A stretch of DNA of 64,000 nt from positions 3,715,619 through 3,779,618 of the forward strand of contig BCHH01000003.1 of NCBI GenBank assembly GCA_001599595.1, given 5' to 3'. A model generated the notes under the pieces. The model had not been told where the DNA came from. It saw only the letters and a program-made list of their open reading frames with translations, and did no database searches. The DNA is from Beverwykella pulmonaria. Taxonomy: Eukaryota > Ascomycota > Dothideomycetes > Pleosporales > Melanommataceae. Below are positions 22,305 to 33,058 of this stretch, piece after piece. How positions within the stretch are numbered: the stretch's first letter is position 1; every line of letters begins with the position of its first letter. The translations under genes were made by a program, and so were the position numbers.

Positions 22305-22476
22305 TGTCACGGAGTGACACTGTCAAGGGTACTGTATTCCACAGTACCCTCTGAACGACGAGCTTGACAAGCAACTGACCTGACCTTGTGTCACGGAGTG
22401 ACACTGTTGAGGATACTGTATTCTACGACACAGACCCTCTGAACGACGAACTCATCAACTAACTGACATAATCTTG
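22305..22476. repeat. Imperfect tandem repeat of 84/88 bp headed by a palindrome
   Basis: Two copies start at 22305 and 22389 with the same 20-base head TGTCACGGAGTGACACTGTY, which contains the inverted repeat TGTCAC-GGA-GTGACA, and share GTACTGTATTC-like and CCCTCTGAACGACGA blocks. Copy two differs mostly by transitions such as CAAGG to TGAGG and AGCAACTGACCTGACC to CTAACTGACATAATC, which suits RIP-like decay. It may come from a transposon end or LTR. Confidence 0.7.
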
Positions 22477-22706
22477 AATTGTGTAATCGCCCCCTAATTG
22501 GGCTTGGTCTACGCACGAACCATACCCGAGTACTTATTGAACGCGTTGGACCTCTGGTCAAGCTCCTTACGCAACGTCTTGTATGATACCCATATCGCAC
22601 CTGAGCTGTATCCGTAGTCTCCAATAGCTAATTACGCCCTGATGGTAAAACTGCCGATAGCCTCTCGTGACACCAGATTTGCACTTCCCGCTCTCCTAAC
22701 TGTTGA

Positions 22707-22865
22707 TCAACAACCATGAGACGGATATGGGAGTAAAAGCATGCTTAAACATGTATGGTGCGTAGCATTGGAGGTGAGGCGCAGATTCAAGACGGTCAAG
22801 GAATCGCAAAAGGAGAGCACGAAGGCGCGCAGCTCTTCCGGAAGACGCAGGATGATACTTGGCCT
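22707..22865 (-). pseudogene. Possible F-box relic
   Basis: A 52-codon minus-strand frame between two stops contains ILRLPEELRAFVLSFC and LNLRLTSNATHH, which is the spacing of an F-box (LPxEL...LxxLRLTS). No start codon in frame and nothing recognisable follows. Could be an exon of an unrecognised gene or a leftover. The rest of 22477-23705 shows nothing I can support. Confidence 0.28.
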
Positions 22866-23705
22866 TCATTTCCATCATGGTGACGTCGACCTTTGAAGCA
22901 GATATAGTCGAGAGGCTAGAAGGAGCCGGTTGTACAGACTGGACGAAAGAAACTTTGTGGCGTTGGTACCTAAATGCTCGGTGAAACGTTGATGCCCGAT
23001 ATAAGATCTCTTCTTATCTTCTTCTATATCATTGCCACTGATCGATTCCTGATCATTCCTGGAGTCAGACGAGTCCTACTCCATCACTATCAGTCGCTGA
23101 TTGGCTCCCTCTATGGAACATGCACTGGATGCTATGCGATCTATGCTGCAGGTGGGTCGGGTGGCTTCAGTGAGTTCGCGGACACGTCATTTCCAACCAA
23201 CACCGCCAATACTCACAACCACATCAGATTGCAATCATTTCGAGCTCGCTCGATGTGCTCTGAGGCTCTGTCGAACATCCTCAAGTCGCTGTTCCACCTC
23301 GTCGCCGTGCTCAAGAGGAGATGCCCGGGCCTTGGCAGCGCGGGGCTCACTCGCCCGGCGCTCAGCACTCAACCTCAGTTGCCATTGTTATTAGCGATGT
23401 GCCAGCGCATCCACGCTGCACGCATCTGTCCAATACAGTGACCTGCCTCCGAGCCCGCAAGACTAGCTAGGACTCGTCCACCCGCGCATCACCGCGTCAT
23501 GTATTCTGTACCTGGTCACCGCCTCCGTGGTTGAACAGCAGCACGAGGCCAGCTATTAGTCTTAGCCCGCCGGTGAAACCGCTTGGTTTTTGGTTCCAGC
23601 GACGAAACATCCTACTCCAACCATCGTTCTTCCCCGCCCCAGCAGACACCTCCCACACTCGCCTCTCCGCAATAATGCTTGAGAACACACTGTGATTACG
23701 ACGAT

Positions 23706-24423
23706 ATGGATGCAGCTCCCAACTGCGCCATTTGCAATGCGCCAGCCTACCCAGAATGTCCCTGCGAATCGGAACGCCTTCAGATCGCCGTGAAGCAGGC
23801 CGAGCAGCGGGCTATGGACGAGAAATTGGCAGAGATTCGGCATGTTCGCTTGTGTCGGGTCCTGTGAACACCGTCGCTAACAGCGTTGCAGTGACTGGGT
23901 CATCTCCCACGCTCGCCAGCACATACTCAATGCCTTCGAACGCCTCACATCGACCCGCAAGCTGGCGCACTCTGCCTACCTCTCCTCGCTACCGAACTAC
24001 ACCATATACATGCAATACTCCGGACACCCACCCATCCACCCTGCCTACGTCACCCAGCTCCAGGCTCAGATATCAGAAGCGCATGCAGAGTTGAAGCGGG
24101 GCATCGATGCCGACTGGCGCGCATCCGTCCTTCGCTATCCAGAAGTCTTGGACTATTTCTACAGCCTGATAGACCTGCGCCTTCCCAGCGACCGATCCCC
24201 CAGAGTTGTGGAACCGCCATTCGCCGCTGCAGGGTACGCGGATAGAGGCTACGATCATTCGAGGCTAGGGAAGGAAGTTAAGAAGAAGAAGAGACGGGAT
24301 AGAGAACTGTCCGCTGCACCAATTGACCGAGTCAGACATCGCCTCCAAGGCCCGCCTCCGGTGCCTACGCCGCCTATCCAGCCTGGAGGGTATCCTCGAC
24401 CCCCAGGTCATTATCCTTTCTAA
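23706..24423 (+). CDS. Conserved Cys-rich hypothetical protein with a probable GC-AG intron
   Basis: Two exons, 23706-23839 and 23892-24423, give 221 residues. The N-terminus has CAICNAPAYPECPCES (possible zinc-binding CxxC...CxC) followed by a charged helix; the second exon continues DWVISHARQHIL, a helical middle with SSLPNYTIYMQYSGHPPIHP, and a basic then Pro-rich C-terminus. Joining the exons in frame requires the donor GCATGT at 23840 (52-bp intron ending TTGCAG, branch-like GCTAAC). The only GT donor giving the same phase (GTGTCG) would make a 40-bp intron and add three residues. I recognise the pattern from filamentous ascomycetes as uncharacterised; no function is proposed. Confidence 0.72.
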
Positions 24424-25488
24424 AGATCTCCGTTTTCGCAGCTCGAACAAGTTCTGCCGCATGAACTGCTCAAGGCTGAACGTCGTCGGAGTGGGAAGTC
24501 ATGTGATTGCTATTGTATCATGTTCACACGGTGCCGGACAACATTTCCAGCAACTCGCTTGCGCATGACCCAAATCTGGCTACAGAGCAGAGGAATTCGT
24601 GTTACGCTACGCTATGCCCTCGATCTGCCAGGAGGCAGTACCAGGGACGTCTTCCGCTCTGCAATTTACTGTGGTAGTCAACAACAGGCACTACAATTTC
24701 GAATCATTTCATATCACGACATTACGTTATATCACACCACTTACAATTTTCAACTCCACTCCACTACCATAATTTGATGCAACCCCCCCCATGTCCTTCT
24801 GGACGCTTTCAGGTCTATTTTCGACCATCATTGCGTGAACGGCCCCACTTCAGCGAACGGCAGGCGGTCGCTTAAGAGTGAGGCAGACAATGACCGACAC
24901 GAAGCATATACTTGGCGTTTGCTTTTGCTACTTGGGACGGGACTTGCGTAGTTATCTACTCGGCGGTCCATCTTGCTTCCAGATAACGAGCATAGCGAGG
25001 CGTTTCTGGCTTTGTCATTTGTTCTTTCTTCTTCTTACTTCTACTACATAATGCATATTGTGGAAGATGCCCCGGGTGGGCTCTAGGCTTATTGAGATAC
25101 TTGGGGATGAGAGAGACAAGGGATGAAATTGAGTCATACTACGTATCAATAGCTCTGCTGAAACTAGCTTACTCTTAATCTACATGATAGGACTGTGCCT
25201 GTGCAAAGTTGCTCCGTTGCTTGTCGAGCAGAACCGCGAAAGCGGTCGAAGAGATAAGCGAGTGGTCGCTGATCAGCAGGGCTTAGCGTCACGCTAAGTC
25301 TAAAGCTCAAGCTTCAGAAACTGAACCTCGTCCCCACATCTTGACCTTCACGACTCCACTCCACTCCAGCAACCAACTACGGCCTGACCACCACCTATAA
25401 AATTTCCGAACCTTCCTGAACCTCTACCGGCTCTCAAATATCCCACAACCGCCCTCACATTCGCTTCCCTTCTCCACGAGCGCACAAA
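24424..25488. other. Intergenic, 1.1 kb
   Basis: Contains the 3' flank of the Cys-rich gene and the promoter side of snu23. Short frames here match nothing. No gene seen. Confidence 0.5.
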
Positions 25489-26088
25489 ATGGGCGATACT
25501 GTCAGGAAGGTCTACGACCACGACCTTTATGCTAAAAAAGCAAAGGAAAACGATGCGAAGGCGCGCGAAGAATCCAAACTGCGAGCTGAAGCCGCCGCCG
25601 CCGGGAAGAAGTATCACCGCGCCGTCACTCCAGACGATCTGAAGAGCACCTCCGCACGCGAGTCCCGCATAGACGTCGCTAGCCGCATCGGCACCACTCA
25701 ACTCGTCCAGGGGGGGGCCGCGGTTGGAAAACGTGGAAAGGGGGCGGGGTTTTGGTGTTCCACCTGTGACGAGACTTACAAGGACTCCCATAGTTTGGTA
25801 GAGCATTACACGTCGCGCAGGCATCTGCTAGCATCTGGAGAGACAGGAGAGGTGAAGAAGGCGAGCTTGGAGGATGTCAGGAGCAGACTACGATATTTGA
25901 AGAGGATACGCGAGGAGGAGAAGAAGGACGTTGTCGTCGACTTGGACGCAAGACTAGAGTTGCATAAAGAACGCGAGGAGCTGGAACGAGAAGAAAAGCG
26001 CCGAAAGCGAAATGAGAAACGGCGGAAGACGCCTGGAGGCGTAGGGCATCAAGAAATCAAGATCGAAAACGACGGCATTATTTGTTAA
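25489..26088 (+). CDS. snu23: U4/U6.U5 tri-snRNP protein Snu23 (ZMAT2-like)
   Basis: Intronless, 199 residues. The N-terminus is charged (KVYDHDLYAKKAKENDAKAREE); a U1-type C2H2 zinc finger lies near residues 88-112, FWCSTCDETYKDSHSLVEHYTSRRHL; the C-terminus is a long Lys/Glu/Arg helix, as in yeast Snu23 and animal ZMAT2. The usual length of the family is about 190-200 residues. Known role: component of the spliceosomal tri-snRNP and B complex, acting in the nucleus near the 5' splice site. Start chosen at the first ATG, with AAAATGG context. Confidence 0.9.
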   Translation: MGDTVRKVYDHDLYAKKAKENDAKAREESKLRAEAAAAGKKYHRAVTPDDLKSTSARESRIDVASRIGTTQLVQGGAAVGKRGKGAGFWCSTCDETYKDSHSLVEHYTSRRHLLASGETGEVKKASLEDVRSRLRYLKRIREEEKKDVVVDLDARLELHKEREELEREEKRRKRNEKRRKTPGGVGHQEIKIENDGIIC

Positions 26089-26142
26089 AAGCAGTATGAT
26101 GAGGGTTTCTGAATTCTGGAAAGGCGAATGCATTGCAAGGAG

Positions 26143-26448
26143 TTATGGGGATATGATGATACCTTCAACACATAGATGGGCAGATTCTACATGTTCTTCA
26201 TTTATAGGTGGCAATAATGGATCGTATGGAGACATAGGGATATCATACACTTTGGGCCATGGAAGACTACTAACTAGATCATCATATACAGTGTTACTTT
26301 GCGGTTCTAGACTTTTGAGCGATACATTTATGCGAAAGCAGGGCCCAAGAACCCTTACGTGGACGCTCAAACCCCACAGGCCGCTCTCATTTGTCCGAAC
26401 TCTTCGGACGACGTGCGGGGCATAGCTTTCCTCCGAGACAGACGCCAT
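26143..26448 (-). CDS. Small hypothetical protein, 101 residues
   Basis: An ATG-to-stop frame on the minus strand, convergent with snu23 (its end lies 55 bp from the snu23 stop). Composition is protein-like (VRRVRTNESGLWGLSVHVRV, PWPKVYDIPMSPYDPLLPP), but no domain is recognised and it has no introns. It may be real or a chance frame. Confidence 0.3.
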   Translation of the reverse strand: MASVSEESYAPHVVRRVRTNESGLWGLSVHVRVLGPCFRINVSLKSLEPQSNTVYDDLVSSLPWPKVYDIPMSPYDPLLPPINEEHVESAHLCVEGIIISP

Positions 26449-26660
26449 GCCTTAAATGTGTGATTTCGCCCTGGTTGACGCAATCATTGATTTCAAATCA
26501 CTCCCCTCACGCGTAGTTTGAACATGTCGTGTATTTAAGTCATCATGTCTGCCTCCCTTGCCATACGCATGTTTCTCGACCGTTCCCCATACCATTCATC
26601 TTCCTAGTCAGTGCTAGCGCCACCCAAAACAGACTTGACTCGCGTAATCACCATCTCACT

Positions 26661-27499
26661 ATGGCAGCTACCAATGGCAACACCCCAAAGATCACACTCT
26701 ACACAAACCACCGCTGCCCGTGGGCCCATCGAGCTCATATTGTAGTGAAGGAGCTCGGTTTGTCGTACGAGGAAGTCATTATTGATCTCGATACGCCGCG
26801 CGAGCCATGGTATCTTGAGGTCAATCCCGTATGTCAGCACGCGAAGATGGGATTGTCATATTGCTGATACCTCACCTAGCGGGGCCTCGTTCCCTCCCTC
26901 AAATTCTCCGATGGAACACTCAAGGACGAGATCATTACCGAGTCTGCCATTGTCTCGCAATTCCTCGCGGACGCATACCCCTCCCACCTCGTTCCCGCTT
27001 CCAACACCGCTGCCGGAGCACTGACCCGCGCGCGTATCAACTTCTTCGTTGATACGTGGTTTACCAAGGCTGGCTCGTTTTGGTTTACTATTTTGAAGCA
27101 GGATTCCGAGGAGGAAAGGGAGAAGCTCTCGAAGGAATTTGTCGGCATTGTCGGCAAAGAGATCGAACCCCTCCTGAAAGACGCATCGCCCTTCTTTGGG
27201 GGCAGCGAGAAGCTCACGCTGGCCGAGGTATGGCGTATAGAACTCTCTGCGAAGGTCACACTAACCGTCCCAAGGCCCTCACTGCACCTTTCATTCTCCG
27301 CATCTTCTCGCTTAGCAACGATGGACTGCTTCCGAAATCCGTTGCGTCGGGCTTCAACGCACTCCCCAACTTCTCGAAGTGGGCTGCCGAAGTCATTAAG
27401 CACGACAGTGTGACTTACATCTGGGACGAGAAGGCCGTCCTCGCGGGAACCAAAAAACGAATTGAGAAGCTCAGGGCAGAGGCTAAGGCGAAAGCGTGA
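26661..27499 (+). CDS. Glutathione S-transferase, omega-like
   Basis: Three exons (26661-26828, 26880-27227, 27275-27499; introns 51 and 47 bp, both phase 0) give 246 residues. The thioredoxin-fold N-domain has the active-site motif HRCPWAHRAHIV near residue 19, where Cys rather than Tyr/Ser is the usual catalytic residue in omega and related classes, then the cis-Pro segment NPRGLVPSL and the glutathione gamma-Glu contact ITESAIVSQFL. The all-helical C-domain follows and the protein ends in a basic helix. Likely role: cytosolic thiol transfer, dehydroascorbate reduction or glutathione conjugation. Substrate unknown. Confidence 0.88.
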
Positions 27500-27855
27500 A
27501 ACGGAAATAACAAATACATTTTCAAATCTAACCAGGGGCAACCTTCCTCCATAATCATAACCCACGTGAGTGACATGTTTCGATCTAATATCTATTACCC
27601 AACAACGAATCCTAAATTACTCTCGGTGCGATACGTATTACTATGCCTGGATATCACAAACATGTCAAGAAATCTAAACAAACCCCAACGCCGGCTAAAC
27701 TGAAATGAGAACCTTGTATGATATGTTGTGTGTAATGAGAATCCCAACATGCAAGGTACGCTCAAACAAAACGCCGCACAGACAAAGTATGTATGCCTGT
27801 GCGATGCGAAAAGGATGAAGTCTCCTAGTGTTCGTCTCTCGTCGTCGTCATTCCT
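27500..27855. other. Convergent 3' region
   Basis: About 360 bp between the glutathione S-transferase and the APSES gene, both of which end here; nothing else seen. Confidence 0.5.
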
Positions 27856-29370
27856 TCAGTACTTCGAGCAGCGGCGTGACCGCTTGGTGGGCGGCAGTGC
27901 TTTGTCAGCGGCACTCAGTGCTAGAATGATTTCCGCGGCGTCAAGCTCCTTCTTGGTGTGTATTCCATCGCCGCAATCCACCTCTGATTCTGAGGCGTTG
28001 TGTTCGTCATTGGCAGGGTCAGAGGCGGAGACGGCAGTCAGCTGACAAGAGAGGTAATCTTCCTCATTACCGTATGTTACTTTTGAGTGTGTTCTCTTCG
28101 TGCGAAGATGGTGGTCAGCGTAGGCACCAGGGGCAGACGATAGCCAGGGGCTGGGAAGAGAGGGGTTGGACTTCATGGGGAGGCTATAGGTCGGCGCCTT
28201 AAATGCCACTGGCGAGACCGGAGACTGAGATCGGTTGACAGGAGTCCAAACCTGGCTCCGCGGGGACATCGGCGGGGAGAACTGTGGCGAGCAGAGGTAC
28301 TTGTCGCTCTGGTCTGTGTCAGTGCCGTATCCACTCTCGATATCTGCGGGCTTTGCTCGTCGTTGCTGCTTCATGCCTTTGAGGCCCCATGGTGGACATG
28401 CAAATTGTGTGCTGGGTGTAGTGGTAACGGAGGGTGGCTCCATCGTGGTGGGCTTGTATTCCTTGCCCTCCTCGCGCCACCGGTCGACCTCGGCGGTGCA
28501 CTCCCGTACGATCGCGGAGTCGATCAGAAACTTTGCATAGTTGGGTTCGTCAGGGTGAATACATATATGGAGAAATTCTTTGCCGAAGACCGGTGTCAAT
28601 GCATGACGGATGTTGTAGCAGAATGTTGCGGCAACGGCTTTGGCGGCTTTATAGGGCATCCAGTAGCCTGCAATGGTCAGTGAGTTGAGATATCTCCATC
28701 CTCCTAAGAGACATTGTCTTACCCTGAGCAGCGAGTGCACCACCGGTGATGCTGTAACAAATGTCTCGAAGGCCTGGATTTAGGTTCAGGACTTTGGCTG
28801 GTGTGGTCTGAGACGGTCAGTATTGGTACTTGCGCAGTCAGGATGGGAAATAGGCTGACCTTTGAGTACTTGCAGCACTTGAAGAACGGAGTGATGCGGA
28901 CGAGACCAACGTTGTAATCCCAGAGGACGGCATACTCGCGCTGGTCTCCTGGTACTTTGAAGGTGTATTGGAACACTATCACTGAATCAACGCGCTGCTC
29001 CCACCCGAGAGAAGTACGTACCTTCAAACGCCTCCCGACCCGTCTTCACCATAAAATCCTTCTTCTCGCTGTTGTACGGAATGTGCCGAGGCCCTTTGGT
29101 GAGTATTTCGCCAATGGGGTATATTTGGAACTTGCAATGTTGTGCCGCAAGGTCTTCATCGTCGCCATACTCATATGGCGGGAAGTTTATCGTGCCCGTT
29201 ATCTTGGATCCTGCTGTGAAGATGGCGGCATCCTTGGGAACCTTGTGCCGCTTCGGGCCGGATGTGCATGGTACTTGTGAATGAGATATGATGGCTGGTG
29301 TGGGGCTTTTTGAGCTGCAATAACCTGCTTGGTCACTGCAGAATGGATTTAGCAAAGACTGTATCTTCAT
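27856..29370 (-). CDS. APSES-type HTH transcription factor, Xbp1-like
   Basis: Four exons (29370-29022, 28975-28860, 28807-28723, 28667-27856; introns 46-55 bp) give 453 residues. The KilA-N/APSES domain spans about residues 60-235: [89 protein letters not shown]. The C-terminal half is Ser/Pro-rich, has SPPMSP-type sites that could be phosphorylated, and ends in a basic cluster KRSRRCSK. Family: nuclear repressors and regulators of growth and development; the Xbp1 branch has no ankyrin repeats, as here. The target genes are unknown. Confidence 0.87.
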
Positions 29371-32300
29371 CCTCGTTCTGGCGCGGATTTTTTCGTTCGC
29401 GATTGTTGTTCGACGTGCAAGCTATGAGCTGAGGCCCTGGTCGCAGAGTTACCTGTCAAGGTTGGACTTGGAGCAAAGAACAGGGCAATAATCAAGGCCA
29501 GGCTAAAGTGGAACGACGTTGATTTTAGGCAGGGGCAGAAGTTTAGTGGCAGAGTGGTTAGGAGTAAAAGAGGCGGACAGGAGGTCGTTTGTAGGCTGTC
29601 CACGAGGACGGCTTGGCCGCCTTATACGACGAACCAGTGATATCGCCCAACACAGAGCTCCCCCACCTGGAGATATGATCTGAAATCTGTCAGTGTATCG
29701 GCGTGGAATCGTGAGCGGCTAGCCACTGGAACGTACGTACTGCGTTCGGATAAAAGGTGTCTGCCGATATGCTTTCTGGTGGACCCTGGGGAAGATGCAG
29801 TGAAAAGATGTGTGAAGTACACGCTGGATCAACCTAGTATAATGGCGTCCCTTTCTTTCGCCGGCACTGCCCCGTGGCAATAGGTGCACCTCTCGCTTGA
29901 TTCCTAACGAATGTTCACTTTCGGCTATCAATGGAGGACAGTTCGGCCAGTGACTTTACTGTGGGGTATTGACAGATCAGTACACTTCAAAATGGAAGGT
30001 ATCAATTGGATTGCTGTCATTACCGGATCGAAGAGAAGAGCCAACAATTTGTGAGAGATTTCGAGTAAAACTTAAACTATAACGCTCGTAGTTCGGACGA
30101 CACCAGTTTAAGAAGGGTTGACTGGGGCGGATCGAAGGCAAGGTACTTATGTTACCCCGATCGCCATATAACGAAGAACCCTTTTTTATATGGGCCGCTA
30201 GTGGCTACGCCTACCCGACAGTGCGTTGCCAAAGCTTGTCCAAGCTTCTGCAGAGGGCGTCCGGTGTGCAAAGGATATCCTGGGTTTCAGAACGCACACT
30301 GGATGGCTTGACAGGTCGTGAGACGGAAAGTTCAATAATTGGACAAAACGCAGCTACGGAAAGTAATTGCTGGATTAATCATGGTACAATGGTGGTGGGA
30401 TAGGATCGAGGGAAGGCTGTTGCATGGCGTCAATCACTCTTCCCGCCTGAACCCTGCATCTTGACAAGACTCTTCGGCCTCTCTTTGTTCTGAGAACATT
30501 TCAGTCGACCTCTGCAAAACAAATACAGACACTCGCGAGCCGTGTGAGCTCGTAGCAGTGACGCGGCTGCCAGCCATTCAATCCATTATCAAAGCATTCA
30601 GCACTGCAATCGTCCCAGTTTGGTAAAGGCTTAGCGTGCCTTGCTATGGTATTCCCGACTGATGAGAGAACAGATATCATGGCGGAGAACTTCAAGAGGC
30701 TGAAGTATCGCCCGTTGTTGGGCTCGATAAAGGGCCTTAGATACATGCTCTCCACGCGATCTCCATTACCAGTGCCTTAACTGGCATGCTCTCGTCAACA
30801 ACCTTGCTGGCAGTCTCCACGAGAGCCACTACTATATTTTATGCTTCTTGAATGCATGGCTTGCGAGAACCAATCAGTAGCTTCTAAGGTTGTTTACATG
30901 CAGCCATCCGTGGGTACAAGCGCACGTACCCACTCTACCAGCCCGCACGGCAAACGTGGTCGCTTTTCCCATTCTGGATACATATTTCGGCCGGCTGCAC
31001 AATTGAAACCACAGCATGGAATTGGTTGGTCTAGGCAAACTTGGTGAGACCAAAGTGCTTGCTTTTTGTTGGCCGAAATACTCGAGAGATTTGGTCAGCC
31101 CCCTGGCCGCTTGCTACCCGGTTCATATCCCGTCAACTTCGCCATCACGGGACCCAAATTTACCATTTCTCCCCTGAGATATCGGGCTAGGTTCGCTCAC
31201 TAAGACAGGGGCGCTCTACTATTCTGCTACTCCACGCCGCTGATTGTAATTGCTAGGAATCGCATCTAGCGGCGAGCATTTGCCCTGGACCGTGCCTTCA
31301 CCGGACGCTCAAGAACAAAGAAACTTGTTTCAGCGTCGCGAATGTGCATACTTGACCGCTTGTCGCCCGTGTTGTGTGGAAAGGCGGTGTTTTTGTTTCA
31401 GTGCAGACCGCTCAAAGGCAACGACGGCCAAGCTGCAGCTCGTGCTGTTGCGAGCCGTGATCGTCGATTGATGGTGCTGGTCTTTTGAAGATCTTCTAGA
31501 ATCATGAGTCCCCAGCCATGGCGTCGTCATGCAGGCTTCCTGGGAACATATTCCTGAGTCTGCTGTCAGTGTGTCGACTAGCGGAGGGGATTCGGCAGCT
31601 CAAGTCGTCTCGTCCGTGAAGGCAGGGTGAAGGCAGAGGCCCGTCCTAGCGTCTTTCTTGGACTCGCCCAACACTTCCCGGAATGGTTCGAAGCCAATAT
31701 GCACCTTTGAGACTCAGGGTCATTCGCACAGCGCCCAAGGTGGAGAAGAGGACACTTCCATGTTATCAATTACCCTTGCTTCTGAGAGTTTCTTCCGCTT
31801 ACGCTCAGGCTACACAGCACCGTCACTGGGTTTAACACTTAGGGTAAATTAAACCTGGAAGTGTAGGACAAGTCCACCGCAACTTTTCGACGAGCTACTT
31901 GGCGGTGACTATCATCGAAAAGCCGAGGAGAAATGATGCACTGTCAATGGGATGTTCATACTCGTATCTGAGTCGGCGATTGTCCCGTCTCCGCTTTGAC
32001 AGTAGAGTTAAGCGCTGGGAAAACCACTCTGGACACTGGGACGTCGCTCATTGATGTGGTTTCAGCATGACTAAGTACTCGCAGAGGTACATTGAGCGAT
32101 GTTAGGGCATATCAGCATCCAGGCTTTACGACGTGCAGCCTCTCAACAACACCCGCTCGTATAAAATTGTTGTCATGATATGGATAACAAAGCCGAATAA
32201 TGGTTCTGCAAGTAAGGAAGTGTTGTATGAAATCGCCTATAGTTTCCTCCCGCTGTGATGCAGTACTAATGCTTTCATGCAGGCCTCCAAATTTTGCCAA

Positions 32301-33058
32301 ATGGATGTGTAAACCAGTCCGTGTTGCAGAAACTCAGAAGAAAAAGTACGACGAGGCCGCCATTGTTCCAAGCGAGCCAATATCGCAAGTCGGGGTGGCC
32401 ACGCAAAGGCGATGTCGAGGTGGTGCAATACAGACATCTCTCTATCGACACGAGAGGGCATGATGCTTCTCCCATCATACTATATCCATGCCATACATGG
32501 GCATACTAGCAGGTTAGGGGAGGGAGGGAAGAACCGGCAGACCGGTTGTTGTATATACTACCTATCTCATATGGGGCATTCTTCGCAATTCCCACTGTTC
32601 CTATGTAGATGGGAAAAACTTGGAGAGTTGGTGAGTTACACGGTCGTATGACGCATGTCACTATGCAGCTCTTTACCTCCTGCACATAACAATTTCGGTT
32701 CACTTCATCAACACTGCACATAAAGTATGTTCAGATCACAGCCGTAGTGCAGCCGCTCATCTCCGAAGTTGAAATGATGCCAGCGATACCATTGAACGTG
32801 GTTATTGTACTATTACATGTCCATAGGTACGTGAATGAAGCAAGCAACGCCCAGCTCCTGGAAAGTCCACACGCTATCCGAGGCTACGTCATATCCATAT
32901 CCATGAAGAAATGTAAAGAAAGGAGATGAAGACATGGAAATCAAAGATACCCGTGATAAGTCATCTCCCCAACGCCCCCAGCGCCCTTTGCCCAGGGTAT
33001 CAGTCCCATTTCACCTTTCGCCGTGTGCAAATCCCATCACTGTGTGAGTGACTCCCTC
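29371..33058. other. Gene-poor interval, 3.7 kb
   Basis: I read both strands and found only short frames (up to about 100 codons) without recognisable domains, introns or repeats. A plus-strand stretch at about 30590-30780 reads smoothly but matches nothing. No tRNA-like cloverleaf was seen by eye. It contains the APSES promoter on the left and the TOP2 3' flank on the right. Confidence 0.45.

Noticed and set aside
22305..22476. Tandem palindromic repeat read as a CRISPR-like array
   Set aside because: Only two copies, no spacers of even length, and the genome is eukaryotic.
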